A DNA stretch of 40,128 nucleotides from Darksidea phi (lineage: Eukaryota; Ascomycota; Dothideomycetes; Pleosporales; Lentitheciaceae), in NCBI GenBank assembly GCA_030770425.1, contig JASJFT010000315.1, forward strand, positions 1 to 40,128, written 5' to 3'. Below are positions 1 through 12,800 of the stretch, piece after piece (positions within the stretch are counted from its first letter, which is position 1; the number at the start of each line of letters is the position of its first letter). The notes under the pieces are model-generated. The model did no database searches. It saw only the letters and a list, made by a program, of their open reading frames with translations, and was not told where the DNA came from. The position numbers were made by a program, and so were the translations under genes.

Positions 1-1387
1 AATAATATATTATTATACTTAGATAATATATTTAGATATATTAATATCTTAAAGTATATATTCGAAGCCTTTTAACCTCGTATAAAAGATATAACTCTAA
101 CTAGTTATTTTAACCTTCTAAAGTTATATAGTCTTATCTATTAGAGATATTTTATCTAATTAAGAGAAAGTCTAGATAGCTATAATACTAGATTAAATAA
201 AGAGGTATTATATAGTTTTCTTTTTAAGGAAGTATATAAGTTAATTAATAAATAAGATCTACTACTATAATTTAGATAACTAAATAGCTACCTAATAGTA
301 GTACTCTTTATAAAAGTATAATTTATATTAGGTAGTAGTATTATTATATTTAATATAGTAAAGTAAATTTATAATATATATATTACTACTTTATTAAAGA
401 TACTACTATTATATAATATTAAATAGTAGATAGATTCTAAGGTATAAAAATCGAATTAATTATATAGTAAATAGATTATAATTTAATAAGTAATAGTACT
501 ATTTAGAATTACTAACTTAGTTAATATTCTTATAGTTTTTATTCGTTATAAGAGAAGACGTCTTATTAACTCTTAAATATTAATAATTACTATTAACCTA
601 TTAGATAAATCCGTATATAAAGAATATCTAATCTAGATTTATTAAATAGTAATATAAATATACTCTTTAATATAGTACTAGTATAAAGTTAAAAAGTACC
701 TAATAGATATAAAGGTTATATTATATTAGTTAGTATACTATTAATTATAAAGATATAAAGATAATTAGTAAAAGGACTATATTATTATAAATAAGTTTAG
801 TTATAATACTTAGATAGATTTATATTCTATAAATCTAAGATAGAGGCTATATAGAAAGGTTATTAATTAGATTAATCTAATCTTTATAATATAAGATATA
901 GATAATATATACTAGAACTATAGTAAATAGATTATAAATAATAGATAAAGAACGGTTATATTCGATCTATAGTATAATCGAACTAATTAAGAATAATATA
1001 ATAGTATTAACTTCTAAGATAACTTTAGGAAGTAGACGAGTCTTCTTTATACTAATAATATAAAGAGGTATATATATTATACTATTAATTAAGAGTTTTA
1101 AGAAGATATTTATTAATAATTATATTAACTTTAAACTATATAATTAGCTATACTCTCTATTATTCGAATCTAACGGGGATAAGACGATAAAGACGTTTAA
1201 GTAGTATTAGAAATAGAAAATAAAGAAGAAAAGTAAGAATAAGAGGATATAAACTAGAACTAAGATTAAAAGAAAGACTAGTAGTAGTCGTTATAAAGGG
1301 TAATACTAGAGACGTAGATATATTATAAATAGTAAAGATAATATAGTAGATAATATATAATCCTAATATAGATAAGACTATAATAAT
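1..1387. other. AT-rich, RIP-saturated DNA without genes
   Basis: The stretch is almost entirely A, T and TA steps, with CpA and TpG nearly absent and stop codons in every frame, so no open frame of useful length exists. This is what repeat-induced point mutation leaves behind (CpA to TpA on both strands). The part around 1140-1320 is richer in G and A and may derive from a lysine/arginine-rich coding segment, but I could not assign a family. It abuts the left LTR of the retrotransposon at 1388 and is probably an older element into which that one inserted. Confidence 0.75.
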
Positions 1388-1655
1388 TATAAGACCCTAG
1401 GACTAAGTATAATTAACTAGGAGTTATAATAGCTAAGATAGCCTTCTAATTAACTAATAGTAGAATTAATATATTAAAGCTATTCTAAGATAGTACTATA
1501 AGGGTATAAGAACGGGGGGTTCTTATACCTAAATAGGGCTTAGTATACTAAATAAGCTAACTAACTATTAAATTAATCCTCGGGATTACCTAATCTACTA
1601 ACTAAAATAGGAAATAAGTAAAATAACTAGGTTACCTAGGGAATAGGCTATAATA
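1388..1655 (-). repeat. 3' LTR of the gypsy element
   Basis: This 268-bp block has the same length as 8992-9259 and matches it almost throughout, including the AAGACCCTAGGACTAAGTAT start and the GTTACCTAGGGAATAG segment near the end. Most differences between the copies are C/T or G/A, as RIP acting separately on each LTR would cause. It includes a short palindrome, AAGAACGGGGGGTTCTTATA, at about 1508-1527, one of the few GC-rich islands left in the block. Confidence 0.8.
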
Positions 1656-3212
1656 TTATCTTTCTTCTAGAATAAGGTCTTATCCTTAAGGGCCTAGTAA
1701 ACGAATAATTAAGAAAAAATACTTTTAGGGAGAGGGAGAGAGAAGAGAAAGATAAAGAAGATAGATAGATATCTATATCTATTACTCCCTACTTAAAAAA
1801 CGATTTAACTAGTATCCTCTAGATTATCCTTAGAGTATATTAATATTATATAGCCCTACGTATATCTACTTATTTTATTATATAAATTATTATTTAAAAA
1901 ATATTTTTCTAATATATATACTATATAACGTACTTAGTATATTTAAAGGATATTATAGAATATATAAGAGAATACTAGTAACTTAGTTTTCTATATTATC
2001 TAGGAGTTATATATATATAGTCCTACTAGAAAGTAAGACTTACTTCTTCTATATTTTTACCTATAATAAAATAAGATTATAGAAGAGTACTCTAAGCTTA
2101 AAGGTAGTTACTATAGGCTTTAGATATTATACTATCTATTTTAATAGGTTATAAAGAAGGGGTACTCTAAGCTTAGAGGTAATTTCCGTAAGCTCTAGAT
2201 TATATACTACTCGTTTTAGTAGACTATAAAAGAAAAGTACCCTAAGCCTAGGGGTAATTACCCTAAGCTTTAGGTATTATACTACCTATTTTAGCGGGTT
2301 ATAAAGGGTAGAGGTCTATACTTAGTATTAACGATTTTTTTAGATTTCTATCTTAACTAGTACCTTATCTTTTAATTAAGAGTTAAGAAACTTATTTTAT
2401 AACGTAGCTTCTAGCTACTAGACTAGCTATTTAGATAGACCTAGCTTATTAAAGTACTTATTATAGAACTTTTTTACTTTTTAGACTATATTTATAAAAT
2501 TACTTACTAGGTAATAGATTAGGTCCGGGTTATAGCCTATCTATTCCGTTTAATAGTAGAGCTTACTATAAACGATCTAGCTATTAAGGATACGGGCTAC
2601 TAGCTACTTAGAATATCTATTTATTTCTATAGTTAGTTCTTTAGAAAGTACTTAACTAGGTAATAGATCTTATACTACTTTATATAATTTATTTATATAA
2701 AAAATATTATATATCTTTATATAAAAGGGTAACTAGATTATATAGAAGCTATATCTTTAGTTAATAATAAGATAAGATTTATATATTTATTAATTTAATT
2801 TTAAACTTAGTCTTAAGGTAGTAAATTCCTTAGATATAATATAGACTTAATCTCCTATATTAAAATCTAGAGGATAATATTTTTTATTAGCTTATTAGCT
2901 CTAGACTTTCTAAGTTACTATAATATTAGCTTAGGTATAATTATAAATCTATTAGACTATATTAACTTAGATTTTTATAAACTCTTAGACTATCTATATA
3001 ATTATATTATTTAATAATTTAGAGGATTTATAAACGCGTTCTTACTAGTTCTAGTAATAATAAGTCTTATAGTCGAACTTAATCTTAAATAAGAAAAATT
3101 CTATTATATTATATAAAAGAATTACCTAGGTCTAGTCTATACTAGGTAGAAGATCGAACTAGTTATTCTAATAGAAGTTTATAAAGAAGTATAATTATTA
3201 GTCTAGTTATTA

Positions 3213-3248
3213 ATTAAAAACTTCTATATTACTATTAGTCTATAAATA
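3213..3248 (-). other. integrase C-terminal motif relic
   Basis: Read on the minus strand these twelve codons give Y-L-stop-T-N-S-N-I-E-V-F-N. This aligns with the integrase signature YHPQTDGQTExxN of Ty3/gypsy elements, with D to N, G to S and Q to N/stop changes that C-to-T or G-to-A mutation explains. It lies downstream, in element orientation, of the RT and RNase H relics, as expected. Confidence 0.55.
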
Positions 3249-4390
3249 GTAGACTATAGATAATAACTAGCTAATTTTTATAAGTCTATATAATTCTTTT
3301 ATAAAGTCTAATACGAACTATAGTCTTCGATTTAAGACTATAGTATATAGGGGACTAAAGACTTACTATATATATATATAGTAAAGAGTAGCTATATCTT
3401 TAGTAGTAATAGTCTTAAAGTAGAGTAATAAAAAGGTATATTTTAATAATTTATATATTATTATAAATATATTATTATATCCTTTATAGTTTTTTAGAAA
3501 GCTTTTAAAGTCTATAAAAATATCTTTCTATACTCTCTTAGATATAAGGAGTAATTTAAGAAAATTTAGAATTTTATCTTAAGACTTATAATTTTATTAA
3601 TACTATTTATAATTTCTTATATAATATTTTATATTCTTATTTATAGTATTCTAATAGTATAGATCTTTTAGAAGCTTAATAGTTTTCTTTATATCTAGAT
3701 AAGTAGTAATCTATATAGTATATACTACCTAGATAAGATAGATCTTAAGAAATCCTACTTTAGATACTACTAACTTCTCTTTTTAAAGGAGAAGTCTAGA
3801 TAGGGTTAAGAATAGATACTTATATTCTTAATAAGTTAACTTTTACTCTAGTTTAAATATAGTATATATATAATTTTTATAAAGTATATAGTTAAAAAGT
3901 AGATAAGAATAAGTTTTAGTTTTATACTTAAAATTCTAGATATTAGTAGTAATTATTAAGGTAGCTATCCTAGTAGAGGTCTATCTAGAGAGAATAAAGA
4001 TATAAGTTTTAATAACTTTATTTTTTTTTTCTAAGTTTTTAACTTCTTTTATTTTTAAGAGAGAATATCTATAATAATATTAGTAATTCTAAGATAATAA
4101 TAAATAGTATAGTAGTAGTTTATAAACTTCTTAGCCTAATAAGTCTATTATAAAATTAGTTTATACTTAGTCGAGAAATACTCTAGTATTTAGTAATTAG
4201 TAATAACTTAGAAGAGTTTATTTAATTATAACCCTATAAGCTAAGTTCTTTATTTATTTAATTCTCTTATAACTACGAGTATCTTCTTATTATAGATTTT
4301 ATAGTTTATTTCTATAGACTTTATTATCTTTATAAAGTAGACTATAGATTACTAGGTTCTATTATCTTAAAGCTATATAAAGATATCTAC

Positions 4391-4417
4391 TAGAATACTA
4401 TTACTTATATTAGTTTC
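4391..4417 (-). other. RNase H motif relic
   Basis: Minus-strand codons read E-T-N-I-S-N-S-I-L, recognisable as a decayed form of the ETDASxxAIGxVLSQ motif at the start of the Ty3/gypsy RNase H domain. It sits about 400 bases downstream of the RT active-site motif, a normal spacing for this family. Confidence 0.5.
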
Positions 4418-4816
4418 TATATAAGTTCTATAATAGGACAAGTAATATCTTATAATAACGTCCGAATATAATAATATCTTACTTTTCTTAAATATAGCTT
4501 ATTCTTTAGATCTAAAGGTATAAAATTTTCCCTTTTATAGTAGTTAGATAAATAGATAGACTATACGACTATAATCTTTTAGCTACTTATAGTAGTAGTT
4601 ATAAAAGTCTAAATAAACTTATAATTCTTTTAAAATAATAAATTTCTCCTAGTCTTTAATAATTACTATCTTATCTAGGTCTATACGAATCCCTTTAATA
4701 TTAATAATAAAATTTAAAAACTTTATTTTAATAACTATAAACTTACTCTTTTTAATATTAATCTATAGTCTAGCTTTTCTAAGCTTATTTAGAATTTTAT
4801 TTATATATTTCTCGTA

Positions 4817-4870
4817 CTTAAGAGGGTTTTTTAAATAGATTAAAATATCGTCTATATAGATAGTATAGAT
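4817..4870 (-). other. reverse transcriptase active-site motif relic
   Basis: The minus strand reads IYTIYIDDILIYLKNPLK without a stop. This is the conserved YxDDILIYS active-site block of Ty3/gypsy reverse transcriptases, with the catalytic Asp-Asp pair still present. It is the best-preserved coding fragment in the AT-rich block and fixes the element's strand. Confidence 0.8.
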
Positions 4871-7800
4871 CTCGTTAATTTTATTCTTAAGTACTTAATT
4901 AATATAGTATTAAAAGATTATTAGCTCGTTATATAGTCTAAAAGATAGAATATAATATTTATAATTTTTATATTATATTTTAAAAGTTATAAGGTCTTTT
5001 ATATTAGGGTCTAGTTTAATATAATAGAAGACTTAACGTATATCTAGCTTAGTAAATATCTTTACTTTAGAGAGTTATATTAATATTTCTTTAATTAAGA
5101 GAATAGTTATAACGTCCTTCTTTATAACTATATTAATTTTTTAATAATTAATATAGAACCTCTACCCCCCTTCTAGCTTCTTAGCGAATAGAATAAATAA
5201 GACGAAGTTAGTATTACTAGTTATAATAAAGCCCTTTTTTAGATACTCTTCTAAGTAAGCTTTTAGTAACTTTAGATATTTAAAGGATATATTATAAAGT
5301 AGACTTATATTAAGTTTACTTATATTATTCTTAAGAATAATTTTATAATTAATATTCTTTCTTTTAAGAAGTAGCTTATCTAAGTCGACCTTAGAGAAGT
5401 AGTTTAGAGTAGCTTTTACGTAATCTTTATAAGAAAGTTTTTCTATTATTATATCTTATATATTCTATTCTACTAAGTCTTCTACTAAGTCTTTTAACTA
5501 TTTATTTTTAATTAATAAGTTAACTTTATATAGATTAGTAGCTTCTAATATAACTTCTTTTTTATCTACGAGCTTCTATATCTTAAAAGACTTAAGAAAA
5601 TATATATCGAACTTATTACTAGCGACCTACTCTAATAGATTATTAGGAATAGGTATTACTTTCTTTTTCTTTTTATTATTTTTTTAATAATCTTATTAAC
5701 TTTTCTTAGATTTAGTATTTCTCGAATTATTATTAGTATTATTATTTATATTCCTCTATATTTTCTTAGAAGTAGCTTACTAGTTCTTTATTACTTATAG
5801 TAGGGCTTTAGTAGACTTATAGATCTCCTTCTAGAAGATTATAAGAACTTTAATAAAAATTTTTAAACTAAGTATTAGATTCTTTCTAAGTAAGTAGGTC
5901 TTCTTTTATACTTTAATTTATTAATTAATTAGATTATTATAATATAAAGTATTATTCTAGTATTCTAGTTCTAGTTTTAGATCTAGCTTCCTTATAGTAA
6001 TTAGATTATATTTTATCTACTTTAGAATATTATCTAACTAGTATAAAGTCTAGTTATAATAGTTAATTAAGAACTAGATTTACTTAAAGAACTTTTTTCT
6101 AAATATTATATTATAATACCCGAGCTTATAGAAGAGGAACTAGATAGGTATATTCTTTTTTTAAATTAATAAATTAGCTTAGATAGCTATATTAACTAAG
6201 TAACTATATTTCCTATTAAACCCCTTAAGAGGGATTAGTTTTTTTAGTTAATAAAAGACGGGCTTTAGTTTTTTCTTTACTACCTTTAAATATTTAGAAT
6301 AGACTAATAGATATATACTAGTACTACTATCTACTAATTCTCTTAGCTATATAGTTAGATTATTTACTATAAGTTAAATAGGGAGTATAAATAATTTTAA
6401 ATTAATAAGTTATAGTATCTTAATAAGTTATTAATAATTAAAAGGTTTAATTACTCCTATATAGGCCGCTAGAAAGAAGCTCTTTTTTAGTAGCTTTTAT
6501 TTTTTAATACTATAGAGAAGGTATTAGAGTTATATTCTAAACTACTTTTCTCTTTATATAAAGAGTTTAAATAAGCTCTTTTCTTAGAATTATTAAAGAA
6601 GATAGTATTAATTTCTACTTTTATAGTATTCTACGTTACTTTATATATAATATAGTTAGGGTAATCTTATTATTTATTTCTTTTTCTATAATTAAAGTAA
6701 TAGTTTTACTTCTTATACTCTTTAAAAGAGTAATTATAAAGCTTAGATATATTTTTAAAGTAAATAAACTTTTTTTCTAATTTATTAGAAAAGGATTTAT
6801 TTATAGTTAGCTACTTTCTCTTAAAGATAACTAATTAGTTACTTTAGACGAGCTAGGTCTTTTAGTATTAATTATTCTTAAGTAGTACCCTATTAGCTAA
6901 AGTCGTATATTTATAGAGCTTACTAAAGATAAAATTACTATTATTAAATAAATCTATCTTATTTCTTAGTTTAAAGTAGAGCTTATCTATAAATTCTTTA
7001 TTCTACTAGTAATAAGATAGATAGACCTTTATTACTAGATACTTAAAATTCTTAATAAAGTTATTAACTTTACTAAATATATTTATACGTAGTTAATAGA
7101 ATTTAACTTTTATCTTCTTCTTTATATAGGAATCTTTATAATATTTCTTAATATATTCTAATAAATCTATATTAGATATAAAGTTTACTTCTTCTTTTCT
7201 AAAATTTAGTTATATCTAAATATAGTCTTTTACTAGGTCTACTAGTTAGGATATAATATAAGCTCGATAGATCTTAGCTATTTACTAAGAGGTCTCTTAT
7301 ATATACTAGTTCTTATTAATAGTAAGTTTCTATTCTATATTATAGAGCTAGTTCTTTAACTTAGACTTTTTATTATTTTTAAATAAAATAGGGTTAAGGT
7401 AGAACGTAATCTTCTAGGAGTTAAAAGTTTATAGGGATTTACTTTAATAGTTTTTTATAATATTCTCCTCTTAAATAAGAATCTATATTCTATTATTTAA
7501 AGTAATAGTTATAAACTTTAGTAAAACTAATAGGAATCTTATAAAGAGGATACTAAAATAGAAGATAAAAGTATTTTCTATTTTCTTTATAGTAAAGGGT
7601 AGTATATTTAATTCTAATAAATACTTATAGTAGTTCTTATTAGGTAAAAGAGTCTATATTAGATTAAGAAATATAATTAGTTTAGTAGTTAGCTCTTTTT
7701 ATAAGAAGCTTAACTAGAAGGTTAGATACTAAACTAAATTCTACTAGAACCTTTCTAAGAGCCCGGGGGTTTAAAGAGGGATATAATAGATAAGAGGGGT

Positions 7801-8991
7801 TCTTTAGAAGCTAATATTTAACTATACTATTATAGAGAGGAGTCTTATCTCTTCTATATCTTATTTACTATTAGGATTATACTATAATAGTAGAACCTTA
7901 AGAGTAAACTTAGAGTTATACTAAGAAAGAACTATAAGTTTAACCTTAGTATAGATAGCTATAGAAGAGGACTACTTAAGATTTTTCTCTAAATTCTACT
8001 ATTTACTTATAGTTTTCTATACTTATTAAAGCTCTTCTTATAGCTTTTTAACTTATCTTTTATAGTTATTTCTTTTCTTAACTAATTAGTTAAACTTATT
8101 AGCTATAGTATTTATAAAGATATTTCTACTAATTATATCTACTTTTATAGTATATACTAGTCTTTTAGTTATAATAAGACGGAGACTATTATTTATTAGA
8201 ATATTAGTAATTAGATTAGATTTCTTCTAGGTAGCTAGTATATCCTAGACTATATTATAGTCTAGAAGTTCTTTCTATTCTTTAGTATTTATTAAGTAGG
8301 GGATTTAAGGTCTATTTTTTTTTTAGAGTAATTTAACTCTCTTAGTATACTTATTAATTTTCTTTTTAAGACTATTCTTACTTATACTCTTCTCTTAAGG
8401 GGGAAAGATAGTCTTAAGAATCTAGAAGTTAATATATATATCTTTATTAACGAATACCTCTAAGAGAGTTAGTTTATAAATCTTAATTAGTTTTTATTAG
8501 TATACTTTCTCTTTAGAGAAGAGTATCTTACTTCTAGTCTAGCTTTAAGATCTAGTCTAAGCTTATATACTTCTTACCCTACTTAGAGCTTAGCTTAGAA
8601 CCTTATTCTTTCTTTTATCTTTCTTTTATAGGGAGGACTTATAGAAGGATAGTTTATTTAGTAGAATAGACTTCGAAGGGTCTACCTAGTCTAGAAAATC
8701 TACTATCTTATTATTATACTAATTTAGTAATTTAGTTAATTATATAAAGATAAGTTTATTATAAAGTTTAGAATATAAATCTAATTCTATATAATACTTT
8801 TATAGGTTTCTTCTCTTTAAAAGAGATACTAGGCGCTCTAATAATATTAGGACTCGAAGTAATTAGTTTTAAGACTTATTTAAGGAAGCGTCGTATACTA
8901 TTTATTCTAAGTACTATAAACCTCTAGGGATTTAGAAGGAGGTTAATATTTAGCCGCTATCTTTAGTTAAAAGTTAGAGATCTTAGGATAA

Positions 8992-9259
8992 TATAAGACC
9001 CTAGGACTAAGTATAATTAACTAGAAGTTATAATAGCTAAGGTAACCTTTTAATTAACTAATAGTAAAATTAGTATATTAAAGCTATTCTAAGATAGCGC
9101 TATAAGAGTATAAGAACGGGGGGTTCTTATACCCGAATAGGGCTTAATATACTAAATAAGCTAACTAACTATTAGACTAATCCTTGGGATTACCTAATCT
9201 ACTAACTAAAATAGAAAATAAGTAAAATAACCAGGTTACCTAGGGAATAGACTATAATA
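8992..9259 (-). repeat. 5' LTR of the gypsy element
   Basis: Direct repeat of 1388-1655 with identical length. It retains a few CA/TG steps that the other copy has lost (for example CCTTGGGATT near 9181 and CCAGGTTACC near 9231), so it is slightly less mutated. The 68-bp minisatellite starts immediately outside its end. Confidence 0.8.
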
Positions 9260-9261
9260 AT

Positions 9262-9805
9262 AATAGTCCTTTTATAGAATAATATAAGTAAACTCTCTAG
9301 AAAAAGTAAACTATAAACGATAGTATAATAATAGCCTTTTTATAGAATAATATAAGTAAACTCTTTAGAAAAAGTAAACTATAGGTAATAATATAATAAT
9401 AGCCTTTTTATAGAATAATATAAGTAGACTCTCTAGAAAAAGTAAACTATAGATAATAGTATAATAATAGCCTTTTTATAGAATAATATAAGTAGACTCT
9501 TTAGAAAAAGTAAATTATAGATAATAGTATAATAATAGCCTTTTTATAAAATAATATAAATAGACTCTCTAGAAAAAGTAAACTATAGATAATAGTATAA
9601 TAATAATCTTTTTATAGAATAATATAAGTAGACTCTTTAGAAAAAGTAAACTATAAGTAATAGTATAATAATAATCTTTTTATAGAATAATATAAGTAGA
9701 CTCTCTAGAAAAAGTAAACTATAAATAATAGTATAATAATAGCCTTTTTATAGAATAATATAAGTAGACTTTCTAAGAAAAAGTATATTTTAGATAATAA
9801 TATAA
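9262..9805. repeat. 68-bp minisatellite, 8 copies
   Basis: The segment CTTTTTATAGAATAATATAA recurs with starts near 9268, 9335, 9403, 9471, 9539, 9607, 9675 and 9743, a spacing of 67 then 68 each time. Each unit also holds a second conserved core, CTAGAAAAAGTAAACTATA or its TTAG variant. Copies differ mainly by single transitions; the last is the most diverged. The array begins at the outer edge of the right LTR and ends before more ordinary AT-rich sequence. It has no coding potential. Confidence 0.9.
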
Positions 9806-12800
9806 AGTAGAAGTTAAAAATAGATTTACTAAGTACTTAGTTAAGATTTATAACTACTCTAACTTTACTAATAAATTTTTATTATACTAATCTTCTTATA
9901 TAATACTCTATATCTATTATAGTAGTAATATAAATAATATATATTTTAGTAAAGAGTTATTATTTATAATAATAAGTAGTATAGTATATAAAATCTATAT
10001 ACTATAAGATAGTAATCTAATAAAAGACTCTATCTATTAATATTATAAAATATAAACTTAAACTTAATAATATATAATATAAATTCATATATAATAATAT
10101 AAAAAAATATATAAAGGATTCTAAATTACTAGATATATAACTACGTAGTATTAAAGTAAAGGTAGAGATAATATAGATAGGATAACTTATTAAGATAAAA
10201 TACTCTTATATATTAAGTTATATACTAGATAGTATCCTAAATTTAAATATAAGGTAATTAGTATAATAAGTAAATAGTAATATTTATTAAAGTAGACTCT
10301 AGGTACGATCGTTAAATAAGGTAGAAGATAAGAATAATTAAAAAATAGATAAAAGTATAACTAGGTATATAACAACTATACCCGCGAAAATTCTTATTCT
10401 AATTAAAAATATATATAGTAAGTATATTAATTAGATTATACTATTATTACTAATATTATATAATAGAAGCTAAATAATAGAACTAATAGAAGTAGTATAA
10501 GAGGATATAATAAAAGATTATAAGAACGAGATATAAATATATAAACCTATATATAACTTATATTTATAACTACTTTAAGTAATTTTATATAATATATATA
10601 TACTATAATAACTAGATAGTTATTCTATCTCGAATAATATAGGTTTATACTATTAGCTATAGTATAGAACTAGAATATTAAATAGAATAAAAATTATTCT
10701 ATTATATATTTATTATCTAAAATATTTATAACTTTAATACTACTCTAATAAATAAGAAGTAATAAGTAATTATTATAAAAGAGTATATAAATAAGTTATT
10801 TTTAGATAGACGTTACTTATCTAAAGCTATATACTACTTATTTAAAGCTACATACTACTTATTCTTATTAAGCTAGATCGATAGTAAAGTAGTACTATAT
10901 TAGAGTTTATAGAGTAGCCTTTTAGATAAAATATTATTAATTTATTATAAATATTATTAATATAGTTATATCCCTACTAAAGAAATATCTATATTTAGTA
11001 TATAGTCTAGAAAGTCTAGAAAAGATAAGGTAAAATAATTAAGAAGATATTCTCTAGTATATAGTACTAATAGATATAAATATATAGGTAATAGTATTAA
11101 TAAAATATAACGTAACTAATAATATTATTTCTACTACTAAAAAGTATATAAAGATAGTATTATTTAAGTTAAGAAAAAAGAACCCCTCTAATAGCTATAT
11201 ATAAGTAAGGTATATAACTAGATACTTATTATCTTTAGTTTTTAACTTTTATATAAGGTTTAGTAAGGCCTAAGCCGACTAAAGTATTAATTAAGCCGAC
11301 TAAGATATTAACTAAGCCGATTAAGATATTAACTAAGTCGATTAAGATATTAACTAAGCCGATTAAGATATTAACTAAGCCGATTAAGATATTAAATAAT
11401 ATATCTTAATTATTATCTAATCTACTATATAGTAGTTCTAATATCGTTAAACTAAATATCTTATTTACTAGTACTTCTTCCTACGTTATAACTATATATT
11501 AAGATTCGATTATTAGAATAAGTTCTATAAAAAAGATAAAATTATAAAAAATTAATATAGATATAGATATAGATAATATATTAATTATAAAGAATAATAA
11601 CTATAAATAACTATATAATAAAATAGATATAAGATTAAAACTTACGAGCTATATAAGCTATATCTTAATTAATTTAATCTATCTATTAATCTATTTATTA
11701 AAATACGTATATATATAAAAAAATAATCTACCTTTCTATAAACTAACTAGAATAATAGTATTATTTAGAATAATCTATAGTAAGACGTATAGTAGCTATA
11801 CTATTTATCTATAGTTTAGCTTAATAGAGGGACTATTTATATACTTTATAATAAGAGTTTAATAAAAGGTATAAGATAGCTTAGATATAGAGATTAAAGA
11901 ATATACCTTTAAATTATCTATCTTATAAATAATAGCTAAGATAAGTATTACCTATTAAAAGCTACTATAGAAGAGAGTATAAAAGATAATATCCTATTAA
12001 TTAGAACTTTAGACTACTATCTTTCGTATATAAACTATATAAAAGATATAATAAATAATAAATAGTAAATATAGTTTTAATATAGTAGATAGAGAAAGGA
12101 TTATAGGAAGAGTAAAGAAGTTACTTAATAGATTTATCTTTATTATAAAAGATCTAGAAAAGATAAGATCTAAATATAGTAATATATAATATATACTAAT
12201 TAATATAATCTAACTAAAGATAGTTCTTAAATAAGAATATTTAGTTAGTACTAACGTCTATATTATAGAAGAAGGACTAGAAGATATTAATAGTACTTTT
12301 TAGAGGTACGTAATATTTTAAGGTACTAAGTAGTATAATAGTATACTTTATTATAATCCTAATATAGTAGATAATTAAAGAGTAGAAGTTAGATAAATAC
12401 TAAATAATATCTAGAATTAGAGTATTATTATAAGGTATATACTAGTCCTAAATATATATAAAGTCTAATATAAGATAAAGATATATATAATATTACTTAT
12501 ATAGTAGAATAATTAATATAAAGAGAGATAAGATCTAATTATTAAAATAATTAAGAAAAGAATAAGGAGATATATAAGTAAAGTAGATCTTAAGTTAGTA
12601 TAGATATTAATTATAGTAAACGACTATATAAATAATATATTAGATTTAGTTAGTCTAAATAATAATAGAAGTATCTATTAAATAATAGATATTAAAGAGA
12701 TAAATCTAGAGAAGAAGAATATAATATAAGATAATATAATAAGTTTAAAATCCTCTATATATAGAAGGCTAGATATAGAATAAAGTACTAACTATTAGAG

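Larger units (their letters stand above)
1388..9259 (-). mobile_element. RIP-inactivated Ty3/gypsy LTR retrotransposon
   Basis: Two direct copies of a 268-bp sequence (1388-1655 and 8992-9259) bound a 7.3-kb interior, giving a 7.87-kb element. The five bases outside each end match (ATAAT at 1383-1387 and 9260-9264), as expected of a target-site duplication, though the low complexity weakens this. Minus-strand relics of reverse transcriptase (4817-4870), RNase H (4391-4417) and integrase (3213-3248) occur in the order RT-RH-IN, which defines Ty3/gypsy. On the minus strand a purine-rich tract (RC of about 1656-1672, AGAAGAAAGATAA) precedes the left LTR and fits the polypurine tract, so the right LTR is the 5' one. 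Both LTRs should start TG and end CA; here they start and end TA, consistent with RIP. All frames are destroyed by stops, so the element is dead. Confidence 0.8.

Noticed and set aside
9262..9805. Regular repeats resembling a CRISPR array
   Set aside because: There are no unique spacers: the whole 68-bp unit is repeated, and the context is fungal.
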